This document shows, piece after piece, positions 35,756 through 48,300 of a DNA stretch of 64,000 nucleotides. The notes under the pieces are model-generated. The model worked only from the letters and a program-made list of their open reading frames with translations. It did not search any database and was not told the DNA's origin. Source of the DNA: Atrichornis clamosus (taxonomy: Eukaryota > Chordata > Aves > Passeriformes > Menuridae). The DNA lies in contig WBMZ01000171.1 of the NCBI GenBank assembly GCA_013400975.1, positions 56,813-120,812 of the forward strand, given 5' to 3'. Each line of letters begins with the position of its first letter. Position 1 is the stretch's first letter. The translations under genes and the position numbers were made by a program.

Positions 35756-38700
35756 AAGTGATGGCCAGGCAGGTGGATGTCTGGAAAGACAAAGACTTTG
35801 AACCTTGGGTTGTAACTGTCCAAAACATCAGCTGAAGGACTGGGCTGTCAAAGCCAAACAGTAGAGACCAGGTCAGGCTGCAGAGATGAACGTCAGTCCT
35901 GGGGAAACAGCAGAGAAAATGTTTGCAGGTGAGAACACAAAGGGAGTGCAGAGCTGGTGCAGGGCTGGTTGCTGCTTCCCAGCCAGGCCTGCGAGGCTGG
36001 GCTGGAAAAAAGGCACCGTGAGCTGCTGCCTCACAGGCTGATCCATCATCCTCGCCAACCCACAGTCCTGCACCTTCTCCCTGCTGGTAAATCTTGTGCA
36101 TCCACCGGCAAAACACATTACCCAAGTGCCCAGCCTGTCTGGAGAGGGACATTCCCTGACACCTGCAGCTTTGGTGATGGCCCAGAGACTGTAGGATCTG
36201 CAGAATCACATTCCTCCAGGGCACAACACAAGAAAATCATTATTTGTTAACAGAAATTGGCTCACAAACTGCTCTGAAAACAACCCCCTGGGGGATTCAA
36301 TTGCCATCAGTTTTATGACATGTCACAGGCAGCATCTGTAAAGCCAGACTATGGCTCTTGACACCTTTCTTTGAGCACTAGAGCTGCTGAATAGCTCAGA
36401 ATTGCTCGGTAGTGAAATGGGGGCTGGGAGGGATGACCCTGTGTCACCTGAGTGCTGGGGACATGGACAGCCAGGGGCCTTGCAGGGATGGTGGGAACAG
36501 GAGAGGCCGTGGGAGGACAGAGCCTGGCAGCAGCAAACCCAGATCACATTCCAGAGAGTGATTAGAAAGATCCCAGGAGATGTTGCTGCATTTTCCATCT
36601 TAGAGCGGTGTGAAGGAGGCTCCCCTCTGTCGTGTCTGTGTCTGACACTGACCCTGGGTAATGTTGTCTGGATATTCCTGTGAATTGCAGGTCTGATTCC
36701 ACTCCTGATTGGTGGAGACAGGCAGCGTGTTTAGCAGGAGATGGAATTATCCCTGGCCTCATTATTATAATTTTATTTTACAGCTATGTGCCAGCCTTGC
36801 CTTTGTTGGCCCAGGGAGCTGGAAATTAAAGTGTACTGCATCAGGGGTGATCTGCCACACCTTGCATAAATCTTCCTCTCCTGTGCCTTTATTTTATTCC
36901 CCTGTGACTTTTTCCAGGACTCCATGGAAGACTGAGGAGAGAAGGGCTGGGTAAGGTTTTCCTGGCTGATCCTGCACCCACCATCCATCTCTGGAGAGTG
37001 AAGAGAGCCCCTGAATTCAGCAGGTGTCTCCCTCCAGGGAGCATTAATTGCAGTATCCCTTCTCAAAATGTAATTTTAAATTGTATTATTTTGAAACATT
37101 GTGGAGTACAGTGATTCCACCCAAGATTTATGCAAAAAGAAGAGCAAAGAAGCTCTTTCAAGAAGGTGGGTGCTCAGACCTTCCCAGCTAGCTTTGCCAA
37201 GAGGAACTCTGGCAAACTGCAGGCATCTTCCAGGTAGTTTTTAACTTTTCATTTGGTCCAGAGAGAAACTGGAATCAAAGTTAATAAAATCTAAATGATT
37301 TAAGATTTTTTTTAAATTTTGAACTCTTGATGCAGCTGAGAAGTCTCATGCTAATTCTACATCAAAGCAACTAAAAAACTGTGTATTCTTCTGATGGACT
37401 GGGGCTCCTGTTGCAAGCAGCCCGCTTGGAATTACAGCATTGCTGCAGCAGTGCTAAAAGAAGAGAAACACTGAACAGCAACAGCTTCATCTGCTGTTTC
37501 TTCTCCTCCTGCCTCCCTCTTAGGTACAAATCAACATTTCTTGAACTTCTTGAGGGGTGACTAATTAATAGCTCACTGCCCAGTTGATTTTGGTGCTTGC
37601 TGATCTCAGGGTAAATTTAGACATCAGAAAAGTTATTTTCTGGTGAGTCCATGGACCTTTCCTGAATCTAAATTAACCAGTGTTGGGTCTCCAGTGTGGA
37701 TTTGTTTGCATGGCTTGGTAAAACCAAGCTCACTGCATTTCTGCAGTCTGAATGAGAGCTGTTCTGCTTTAGAACATGTTTAGTTTTCAGTTATATTAAT
37801 TTTCACCAAGGTAAGTTTGCCTTTATCTAAATAAATCTGGTTTAAATAATGATGTACAGGGGCTGTGTAGCAGCACTCTTAGGTTTAGAGGTGAACAGAT
37901 TGAGCTGCAGATGTAAAGATGTGAGGTCAAGCTTTGTGCTGAGACCATTTCCAGTTAATCCAACTTCTTCCATGCCACAGGCTGCAGAGGCTTTTGTATT
38001 TTTACTGTGGATTCAGAGAGATCTTTGCCCTTCGAGGCAGCTTCTGTGACTGGGCACAGATCAAACAGAAAGGTGGCACAGAGTTTTTTAACAAATTCCA
38101 AGGTATAAGAGACTGAATCTTCTTCAATTAGAGAAAAAATACCAACAGCTGCACGATTGGGTCATCTTAAACTACAAATTTCAGATAACACATGTTACTT
38201 CTTTTTAAAAAAATTAATTATTTATTTTAGGACTATGTGCAAAAGGCATTTATCAGCAATAAAAGGGGCTGCAAGATTATTTCCATAATGTATTGATAGA
38301 TGGAGAGCAGAAGCTCACTTCTGCATGACAGGACTTTCTCTGTATCTCATGCAGTGCAGCCTGGTCAAACTTCACTGCAGGTGCAGGAAGCACCTGGATT
38401 CAGGGCATTTTTGGTTAAAAACTGTAGGACATGTGAATTCAGTATGCTGAGGAGCCTGTTTAAGACACATTCCAGCTGTTGCATGATTAAACCCCTGTGA
38501 CTGTCAGACTGTCCTTTGCTTCCACGTTTGCAAGTGCAGTTGTTCCTGGAGTGCCTGCAGGACTTGTGGTGTGTTTAAAACACACACCAGGAATGTTGCT
38601 CCCCACTTAAACCCCCATGTTTCTGAAAAAAAGCTGCAGGAGCCTCTCCAAGGGTATTCAAGCTCTTTTCTCCTCTTTAAAATAAGCTGCTTCTGCAGAA

Positions 38701-39060
38701 TATGGATTTTTCCCGTGGTTCCTGCTGAAGAGCCAGGTCAGTGGTTCCTGTGCCAAGGCTGGGGGTTCAGTATTGGACTTTGACTGTTGGAAATCCACAG
38801 AGAGCTGGTTTGACACCTGGTGCTGTCTCCAGCCTCCTGCACAGAGGCTTGGTTGTTGTTGTAGAGGAGTGTGAGGGCTGGAAGGGGCTGCTGGTGGGAA
38901 GAAGGGACTCATGTTCTGCTTGTCAGTGGAGTAGAAGACTGACCTTCTCCTGGGCAGGGCAGAGGGGCAGGATCCCCTCCCTGGCCTGCTGACCACACTC
39001 TTCCCAAAGCACCCCAGCATCCTTCTGGCTCTCCGGGACACTCTGTGTCCAGGTCTGGGC
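35756..39060. other. intergenic DNA
   Basis: Mostly unique-looking AT-rich sequence. No gene, RNA gene or known repeat was recognised. Confidence 0.5.
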
Positions 39061-39562
39061 TCCTCAAGACAGGAGAGGGTTAGGGTTAGCGTTGGGAGAG
39101 ACCAGGAGCTGCTGGAGAGGGTCCAGGGGAGGCCACAGAGAGGATCTGGGGTCTGGAGCACCTCTGTGAGGAGCAGGGACTGCGGGAGCTGGGCCTGGTC
39201 AGGCTGGAGAAGGGAACGCTGAGAGGGGATCCCCCCAATCCACACAGACATCTCCAGGGGGGTCAGAGGATGGGGCCAGGCCCTGCTCAGTGGTGCCAGG
39301 GACAGCATGAGGAGCAGTGGCCATAAACCAAACCACAGCAAGTCCCGCCTCAGCAGGAGGAAGAACTTCTTTCCATGGAGGGGGCAGAGCCCTGGAGCAG
39401 CTGCCCAGGGAGGGCCTGGAGTCTCCCCCTCTGGAGACATCCCAGCCCCCCTGGACACGTTCCTGTGTCCCCTGCTCCAGGTGACCCTGCCTGGGCAGGG
39501 GCTTGGGCTGGGTGAGCTCCAGAGGGCCCTTCCAGCCCCTGAGACCCTGGGATTCTGGAATA
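39061..39562 (+). mobile_element. CR1 LINE, 3' end
   Basis: CR1 blocks occur in order: 'CAGGAGCTGCTGGAGAGGGT', 'GGAGCACCTCTGTGAGGAGC', 'GAGCAGCTGCCCAGGGAGGG', 'AGGTGACCCTGCCTGGGCAG', then the GGGATTCTGGAAT end. Its subfamily is the same as that of the copy at 25792-26040. Confidence 0.9.
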
Positions 39563-40703
39563 TTACCTCATGTTCTTATCTTTAAAAAGATGTACATGGG
39601 GGAAAAGAATTTTGTTTTTCTGAAGGTTTTCTGAAGGTAAAAGCTGTTTTTTCAATGTGACAGCACCTCTGCATGCAAGGTTGTCCCTGTGTGCCTGTGG
39701 GTGCTGTGGGAAAAGAGTAAGGTAAGATTTGGACTGGGGGTGAGCAAGAGAGGAATCTATAGACAGTGTTGTCTGCTTCATTTGAAAAGGAATAAACAAA
39801 AAGCTCATCAAACAAAGTTTACTTCTATGAATTCCTTACAATGATTAGAAATAGAAAAATTTTTGAATACTCTTATGGTGTTATTTTTGAGTGATTTCTG
39901 GCCATAGGCAAATAAACAAGTACCTTCAGAAACAGACTGCTAGCTTGGTAGAAGTTAGTGCTGTGTGTCTTGTAAAAGAGTACTTGTACATCACTTGTAT
40001 TATTGGACTGACTGAACTATTTTGTATAACTATTTGACAATTAAAATTTCTGCTGAACCAAATACTTTGTGAATTTATGATTAATTCAATAAAGAGCTTA
40101 AGTTTCAGGCAAATTTAAAAATTTCGAAAGGAACAGTTAAGTTTATTCATACTGGAACATTAAAAGTTTGTGTCAAGCAATACCTTGGTGACAACATATA
40201 ATTTAAAAGAGGTTAAAGATGTCTTAAATCATCAAGACAGTTGTGTTACTGCATTCAGTGAGCTGAGACGCAAAATCATTCCTTTTTTTTTTTCTTTTAT
40301 TTTGTAGGAATAATACTGTTTCATGCCATTTTGCCTGACAGAATTTGTTTATCAAACCTCACAGTTTTATAAGAGGTGTAAGGCTGATGACTGATATGCA
40401 GGAACTTAGAAAACTATGATAAAATAATGTCCCATATTAACAGGCAGGAAAAACCACACAGACTTAATCTGAACAAGTCCTGAATAAAAGAAAGATTTAA
40501 AAATAATGTGACACAGTCAATAGGAGTCAGTAGTAAGGTAAAAAAGATAGAGGATGTGATGGACTATCCTGTCATTATCCTACCATTATCATGTTCTGAT
40601 TATCATTCAGTTGGTCAAATGCTGATTTAAAACTTCCCAATTTCTGCCCCTCTCTGCCTCTGCCCTCTCTGGTGTGTAAGCCATCAGATTTCAAATTCAG
40701 TAA
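39563..40703. other. intergenic DNA
   Basis: AT-rich with no recognised feature. Confidence 0.5.
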
Positions 40704-40765
40704 CAGAATAGAATAGAATAGAATAGAATCGAATAGAATCAAATCGAATCGAATCGAATCGTATC
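40704..40765 (-). repeat. pentanucleotide microsatellite at a CR1 3' tail
   Basis: About four GAATA units are followed by mixed GAATA/GAATC and then GAATC units. The tract directly abuts the CR1 end, so it is the CR1 terminal repeat (ATTCT-type on the minus strand) expanded as a pentamer. Confidence 0.85.
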
Positions 40766-41073
40766 TCCTGAGCTGGAAAGGACCCACAGGATCACCCAGC
40801 CCAGCCCCTGTCCCTGCACAGACCCCCCAACAACCCCACCCTGTGCATCCCCCGGAGCGTTGTCCAAAGGCTCCTGGCGCTCTGGCAGCCCTGGGGCCGT
40901 GCCCATTCCCTGGGGAGCCTGGTCAGTGCCCAGCACCCTCCGGGGGAAGAACCTTTCCCTGATATCAAACTCAAACCTCCCCTGGCACAGCTCCAGCCGT
41001 TCCAGGGTCCTGTCCCTGTCCCAGGGAGCAGAGCTCGGAGCTGCCCCCCTGCTGCCCCTGGGGAGGAAGCTGT
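40766..41073 (-). mobile_element. CR1 LINE, 3' end
   Basis: Minus-strand CR1 blocks: 'GGAACGGCTGGAGCTGTGCC', 'GAAAGGTTCTTCCCCCGGAG', 'GATCCTGTGGGTCCTTTCCA', then the pentamer tail. Confidence 0.9.
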
Positions 41074-43162
41074 AAAATACCACAAGGTTTATACACTTTT
41101 GTTGCTGTGCCAGTGCTCTCATTTAGCTCGACAGCTGTTCTTCCTCCCCAAAGTTTACCCACTGGTGTATTTTTAGAGATCAATCATGCTCCCTCACTTT
41201 GATATGCTAAGCAAGCCTTTCCCATATCCTCCGTGATGCTCCTCCCCTGTTGTCCCAGAAATCCAGCCCGTTCCAGTTCCAGTTCCATCTTCAGCTCCTC
41301 TTTGAACACAGATGGCTGTTCCAGATGAGGGTTCATCCCTGTTTAATAAAAGAGCATTAATGGCTTACCTGTCTCCTGGATCCCTCGGCTGATGTGCCAG
41401 AGGACTGCATTTCCCTTTTCCACAGGGCTTTGATGGTTTGGAGGGCCTGATCTTCCAGTGAGTGCAACAGATGCACACGCCTGAGCAAGTGACCCCCGTC
41501 TGGTGTTTGCTTTGCTCCAGCCAGGCATCACCGCTCAGATTGCAGGGTTTTATTAAAATCCTTGGTGTGGAACGTGCAGCTCCGTGTGGCAGCTCCTCTG
41601 GTATTCCAGGATGGAGCTATCTGGCATCTCCTAAACACAACAGCTATGCACGTGGGCTTTTGTCCTTGCTGGGGGCTCACGGTGGGAGCACGAGGGAAGC
41701 CACACCACCCACATGACTGGTGGCATCGGGGATGGTAAATAAGGAGTAAAGAGACTTTGGAGGAGGAACAGCTGTATCTAAGCGGGACAAGCAGAGCACA
41801 TGAGGAGCTGGCAGCTGCAGAGCCCGGGGTGTACAGACAAGGCTGCCCAAGTAATTGTTTGGGGGTGTAGTTCAGGTCCCAGGGTAGGTGGAGAAATTTT
41901 TCAAATGCCTGTGGCTGGCTGTGATTCTCCTTCTGACACAAATCAGGTGCTTAAGAAGGGCTTGCAGTTACAAGCACTGGGACCTCACTCAAGGGTGAAC
42001 GGATGAGATGGAGAACTTGAACAGAGAAAATTCTGAAGTTTTAAAACAAAGCTGCTGCCTGGTGCTGAGCACCCACCGCCGGCAAAGGGTAAGTGCTTGC
42101 AAGGAAAGGGTGAAGGTCTGCTGGGATGAACCACCCCTTCAGAAAGGAATGCAGGGAAAGCAGAGGTTAATGAGGAATTGAAAAGGGTCAGCAATAATTT
42201 TAAGTCAAAATGAATGGATAGTGTCAGTATTGATTAAACCAGGGTGGTGTTAGAGTTGGCATAAATAAGAACTCTGTCCTTTACAGAAGCGAGAAATGAG
42301 GAGACAATGAAGGGACAAGCCTAAGAGTAGAATTTTATGTGATGAGCTTAGATATTAACTAGATGTGGCCACGGGTGAAATGATTCCATCTCAGAGCACA
42401 GGGAAGATGGCAAAGCACAGCACAGCAGCAAAGGCAGCAGGAGGAGGATAAGCGGGGATGTTACCCTGTCTGAACAACCCCCAGTGTGTGCTGAAATCGG
42501 AATCAGGAGGGATTCACCTTTGCACTGGAAAGACCCTCACTCTTGTCTTACTTTTCTCTGGAAGAGTTGTTTTCCTTCTCCTTTTTATTGTGTACTTATG
42601 TGCCCAAAGTCAGATATTTCTAAGGGACAGATGTCATTTCATGGACACTTGAGGCCAGAGTTTAAACCTATGTTTCACCATCAACGGCACCAGTTTCAAA
42701 ATCTGGCTGCACCTTTGCATCAATGAATTGCAGCACCAGATTCAAAGCCTGGGGGCTCTGTGAGAGTAGGGTATTGGGCAGAAATAGACATAATTCAACA
42801 TGCAAACTTGGTATCAGATTTTTCACTTTACTCCTCAATACCCTGAATGCTTTAGCGGCTTCCAGTCACAGGTGTGGTTTGCTTGCTTGTTTTTGTATGT
42901 TATTTGTGCAACTGATAAAGGAAAACTTTGGGGGATCAATTTTTTTGGTTGTTTTCCACAGTGATGACACTGCATTGATGAAAACATAAAATATTTCCCA
43001 GCCCTAGGTTCTAGTACTCCCACAGAAGTAGTTGACAGAAGCATTTGCTTTATTTTAAGTTCTGTTAAAGAGGCTATTGTGATATATGTAGGGAAGCAAA
43101 AGAAAATTGATTTAGTTAAAATTAGTATTTTTCTCAAACTAAAATTATGAATCATATTTATT
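41074..43162. other. intergenic DNA
   Basis: No gene or recognised repeat. Confidence 0.5.
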
Positions 43163-43332
43163 CAACAACAACAAAAGAAAAACAAAATCAAAACCAACAC
43201 CAAACCAAAACCAAATCAAATAAACCACCTCCCCCCAAAAAACCCCAGAAAACCAAACAAACCCCTCCACAACAAAAATCCAAAAAAATAACTCCAGAAA
43301 ACCAAGCCCCTTCTGCCAAAAAATTAAAAAAA

Positions 43333-43380
<48 letters not shown>

Positions 43381-43383
43381 AAA

Positions 43384-43426
<43 letters not shown>
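43163..43426 (+). repeat. A/C-rich low-complexity tract followed by (AAAG)n
   Basis: About 160 bases (43163-43323) contain only about five G. They are followed by an A run and two (GAAA)n blocks, about 43335-43380 and 43386-43426, interrupted by AAAAAAG. The open frame across it encodes only low-complexity Lys/Pro/Glu text. Confidence 0.9.
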
Positions 43427-45164
43427 GTTTCAAAAGATTCTAGGTAAAGCCTGCATGAATAATCAATTTTGATGAAGGATAAGGTCTGACAAGTGAACCA
43501 GGTCAAGCAGCACACATTATCTCTTCAGAGTTCTTCTGAGTCATGCTTTTAATTTAATGCTAGCTCTATTTAAAGCTCACTGCTTGAATTTTTTTTTAAT
43601 TAGGAATGTCTGATGACCGTTGGAAAAGTAGACATTTGCTTTGCAAGAAAAAAAGGTATAAGATAGGTAACAGTCCCCTTAATTTTCCTACTGTTACAGA
43701 AAATGCACTTTTTGGCATATGTGATTACAGATATATAATCTAAATGTTTATCTTAGATTAAAAGAAAAAAAAGGTGGGCAAATTATTTATCATTTCACAC
43801 ATTTATCATTTTGAAAGGGCCTGATCCAGTAGCTAAAGGACAGGTGCAGACTTCCTCTTGTTTCACTGGCAATTACATGAAAAAGAAATGGTGGGGAAAA
43901 AGCCTAGCACAATTTTTGGGTTTAAATCTGCACATAATTGAACCCCATTGAAGGTAGAGGTAGGTGTGTGCTCCAAGTGTTGTCCTGGGATGGGCACTGC
44001 ATGCAAGTGAAAGCCACTACATTTTATAAACCAATTATATACACCCCTGTTGTTAATACCATCCTTCTCTCCATTCTGGGTAGTTTCGTCCTCCTTAAAA
44101 AGTGTTTGATTTGGAGAAATTCAGTGAGAACAAGCCTTGGTCATTGGCTTACAATCAAGCACATGGCGAAAGCAACCCACTGACTGGTGCAGTCCCTCCC
44201 TGGGTGTACAGGCAAATGAAAAGCTTGTGATCAGAAAGCTGTAAACCATGCTTGCTGGCTTAATTTTGGCATAGGATGGCTGAAGGATTTATAATTTTAC
44301 AATGAAACCTTCATCGCAGACTGCTTAAAAACTGGGGGAGGGAGAGGAGCGGAAATTGTGGTTCCAAGTTCACCTGTGAGCGCGACCCCGGCGCTGTCTG
44401 CATCCGGGTTCTAATTAGACAATATTCCTGGTCTAGACTGAACTAATGATTAAAACCAGACCTGACGCTCTTGTTTGAAGGAAAATTGAGTTAGCCTTTA
44501 TTAACTTGCAGTTATTAACTTCACAAGGTACAAAGGAATCATTGAACTGAAACTATTTTTAGGTTTCAAACCGTAAATGCTTTCCACGACCAAGCTGTAC
44601 ACGGGACAGTGTGGCCAATGTGGCTGTTTCTTTACTGAGCATTTAATTAAGAGCCTACCTTCAAACTGTGGCCACCTAGGACTTGATACAAAAAGCTTTT
44701 TTGTCCAGACACCGAAGCCCAGCACAGCTGTGGGTGGCTGCTCACTGTCCGTGTGTCCACAGCCCACTGGGGATGTGCTTGGACCACCCCACTGAAGGAC
44801 AGTTCACTGCTCTGGCACAGCCACCTCCTCTGCTCCTCCTGGGTCTCTCCTGAGATCCAGGTCCACCAAAGAGCTGAGTTACCTGAGGTGGAATTAATCC
44901 AGCACCTGCTGGGGTTTTGGTAGGTTCACTTCCCTGCCTGTTCTGGATATCTCTTCTTGGACTTAATTTAGAAGACCAAGGGTTTTCTCATCCTCTGGAT
45001 TCTGTTTACAAAGAGGCTTCAGCTGAAGTTCTTTGTACCCCTTTGGACATGTAGGCTGTGAGTCTTTGGTCTCTTGCTGAGGATCTGACATCCCTTGGGA
45101 CCAGGGCTGCAGCATTCCCCAAGGACATTCCTCTCTACTCAGGTGAAGTTCAGGTTCACCAGGG
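43427..45164. other. intergenic DNA
   Basis: No gene is supported. A small cluster of CG dinucleotides occurs at about 44379-44408. Confidence 0.5.
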
Positions 45165-45392
45165 GAGGTTAAGATTAGATATTAGGAGGGGTTTCTTCTA
45201 CTGAAAGAGTGGTCAGGTAGTGGAATAAGTTGCCTGGGAAGGTGGTAGAATCACTGTCTCTGGAACTGTCCAACAGGCGTGTCTGAATGTGGCACCTGGG
45301 GACATGGTTTAGGGGTGGTTGTGGTGGTGCTGGGGTGATGGTGGGACTGGATGAACCGGGGGGTCTCTTCCAACATTGATGATTCTGTGATT
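45165..45392 (+). mobile_element. CR1 LINE, 3' end (older subfamily)
   Basis: It reads 'AGATTAGATATTAGGAGGGG', 'GAAAGAGTGGTCAGGTAGTG', 'GGGGACATGGTTTAGGGGTG' and ends TGATGATTCTGTGATT. This matches the classical CR1 3' end layout. Confidence 0.92.
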
Positions 45393-48300
45393 GGAAACAT
45401 GTGAGCACATATTCATAAAGAAAAACCAAACCAAACCCCAGAGAGAACAGCTATTTAACATGTTTTTGGTTTGTTTTTCCAATTGATTCCTTGTACAGCT
45501 TTTTTCCACGTCTCAGAAACATCAGACAATTTGAAGAATTTAGATTTTCTAAAATATGAATGGTTTAAGTTTTCTAATCAAGCAGGCATGATAACAGTTG
45601 CTTTCCTTTGGAAGGAAGACAGGGAAGAAATCTGAAATGAAGATTTAATTGTTCACTACACAAATGAGATTCTCCATGTAAAATACCTGCAGAGTCAGTG
45701 TGCTTTGGGATAGCTTTAGTGCCAGTGGGTAGGCTCTGATTTGTGCCTGGGGCTGGGATGCCGCGATCAGCTGGTGGGAGATTGCAGCTGGCTGCTTTTA
45801 CTTTTGAAACACATAAATGCCTGTGCATTATTAATAAACTGCACACGAGCTTTGTTCTCCTGCACATGGAGAAACGATGGTGCTGCCCGGTAGCAGCTCA
45901 CGCTAATGGAAAACACGCGGAAGACTTCCCATCAATATTGTTTAACCGCAGACGTTTGTGTGACAGAGCGAGTGTCAGCACCTGCCCGGAGCCCCATTCC
46001 TCAGCGTCATGCTGGGTGATGAGGAGAGGATGCTTGGATGAAGGGCCTGTCAGACCCAATCTGCACAGCAGCTCCCTGCGAGCACAGGGAGGGAGGGAGG
46101 GAGGCAGCCTGGCACACACTGGGATCATGACTGGATGTGAAGGGGGCTCTTGGGTACTCTGGGGTCAGGGCGGCGTGAAAAGCAGCAGGGGAAGACCATG
46201 TCCCCAGCGTTTTTATAAATCTTCTGCTGGGCATTTTACCCGGTCCTCCGCTGCTAAGATCCGGCCATTAAAGTTATTGGAGAGATGCCTCTGCCCTAAT
46301 TCAGGTTCAGATGAGACCACATGTTGAAGTCAGTAGCATGCATTTCTATTTAGCAGTAAATGTGAGGGAGAGAGGAAAATAAGGATAAAGGCTGGGGGGA
46401 GGGCAGAAGGGGGAAGAGAAAGAGTGTGGCAGAGAAACAGATTAAGAAGAAAAAATATCACCACTCTGTAGATTCCAATGGAATCCTGTGGCTCCTCTTT
46501 TGCTATCCTTCTCGGTGGTTGCAGACTGCATCTGTAGAGTGATGGAGGAAAGAGTCCGTGGAACACAAGCTCTGTTTGGTTTATGTCCACCCAGGCTGAG
46601 GTGGGAACACCCAGGTGCCTCCCCTGGGGTGGGGAGTTTCACACTGGATGCTGTAATGGTGTGGCTCACCTGGATGAAGTGATGGGTCATGAGTCTTTGA
46701 CATCTTCCAAGGTGTTGCTGCTGTCTCTTAGGCTGGTGTAGCTGAATCAGTCATGGCCCATCAGAGCTGAATGCCTTCATCCTGCCTGTGATTGTCCCGG
46801 CACTTCTGAGGGGAGGTTTCACAGCTCAGTCACTGTGGAAGGGAGGACACTGGCATGACAAGAAGGGCTTATCCCATCTCACCTCGTATCAGCCTCGTCC
46901 CTTATCTGGGAACCCAGTTTGGAGGCTCAGGTTCTGCACCTGGGAGGCCTCTCTGAGCATCACGAGCAAAGAACGCGCCGCTGCTCCGAGCCACCGGCAC
47001 CAGCAGTCCCGGCTCTCGCAGCAACCGGGCCAGCACTCGAGCCACTGGTCACTGCCAGCCCAGTCCCTCACACTCACTTTCAGTCAGGTTGTCTCAGTTT
47101 CTTTTTCTCCAAGGTCATGGTTTCAGAATTCCGACTCTCCACTTGTCCTTTTAGGATGCCTCTGAGTTTAGGGTGCTTTCATTCTGCACGTTGGAAAACA
47201 TGGAAGAAAGATGTTCCCACGGTTGAGCATCCCTCCTGCCTCCCTTTCTGTGGGAAGGGAACCTGTGCCCTCATCCGGGGCCAAAATTCCTGAAGAATAT
47301 CCACAACCTTGATACAGACACCTGGTCCTCCTCGCTGTTGCAGGTTGGGGGATGATGCACCCCAAACCTACCTGCTATGGGGCTGGTCATCAGGTTCTCA
47401 CACTGCCCCCGTGGCGTCTTGGGCAGCAGCAAAACAGAAGAGAATTGATGATGAAAGCTGAAAGTGTAATCATAATGGAGCTTAGTTGTCACGTATAAAG
47501 CAAGAGAAAAACACAGGCTAATGAGAAACAGAGTGGCCTGAGAGGAAGGGCAAAACAATGCCTGTACTATGGGGGGAAACATGAGAAAGGCAAATAAACT
47601 GCCAGCTGCAGGAGTTTATTGCTAGGGAAAAAAAAACCCAACCCACCCAAACCCAACCATTTTGCAAACAATGACAAAAAAGGACTGAGAGTATGTGCCA
47701 AGTTGAGAGTGACAGTGACATCTCCTTGGACAATGTGGTTTTCACTGCTTCCCACTGGGCTGGAGCTGGAGGAGCAAAGCCAAGAGCTGGCTTGCCCAGC
47801 TAGAAGTTTGGGTTGCATCGAAGGGTGCTCAAGCAGGCAAGCCCCACACCTGGCAGTGGCTTGGCTGACATCTTAATGGGGTTTTAGGGCAGAATTGTAT
47901 TGGGTAAGTTCTCCACACTGCCGGGGAGCAGCTGCTGTAGCCACCTCTGCAGCATATGTGACCAAGGACAGGGCATGCTGGAGTGGCTCGGTGAAGGGAG
48001 CTTCACTGAAAAGGCTTTAAAACCCCTTCTTGACAGAAACCATTGCCTCCACCTTCAGCAGGCAGCTGGGATTAGGGAAAAACAGTGAGGAATTGTCATT
48101 TACAGGTGGGGTCCTGTGGATTACTGCAATTTGTATTCCTGCCAAGAGAGCCCTCATGTCACAGACAGGAGAGAGAGGTGCAGGGATATGGGATGAAGGA
48201 GGGTGATCAGAGCAATTTCAGGTGACTGGCACCTGAATAGGTAGATAACGTGAATATTAAGACCCAGTGTGTGGTGGTCAGAGTATGCAATTCCCATGCT

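Noticed and set aside
39076..39091. Telomere-like GGGTTAGGGTTAG
   Set aside because: Only two units, located at the edge of a CR1 copy. A similar two-unit match near 14931 shows that such short runs are not rare here.
38658..39458. 266-codon minus-strand ORF
   Set aside because: It largely runs antisense through a CR1 3' end, which is GC-rich and poor in stops.
43147..43443. 98-codon ORF
   Set aside because: It is a translation of the A/C tract and the AAAG microsatellite.
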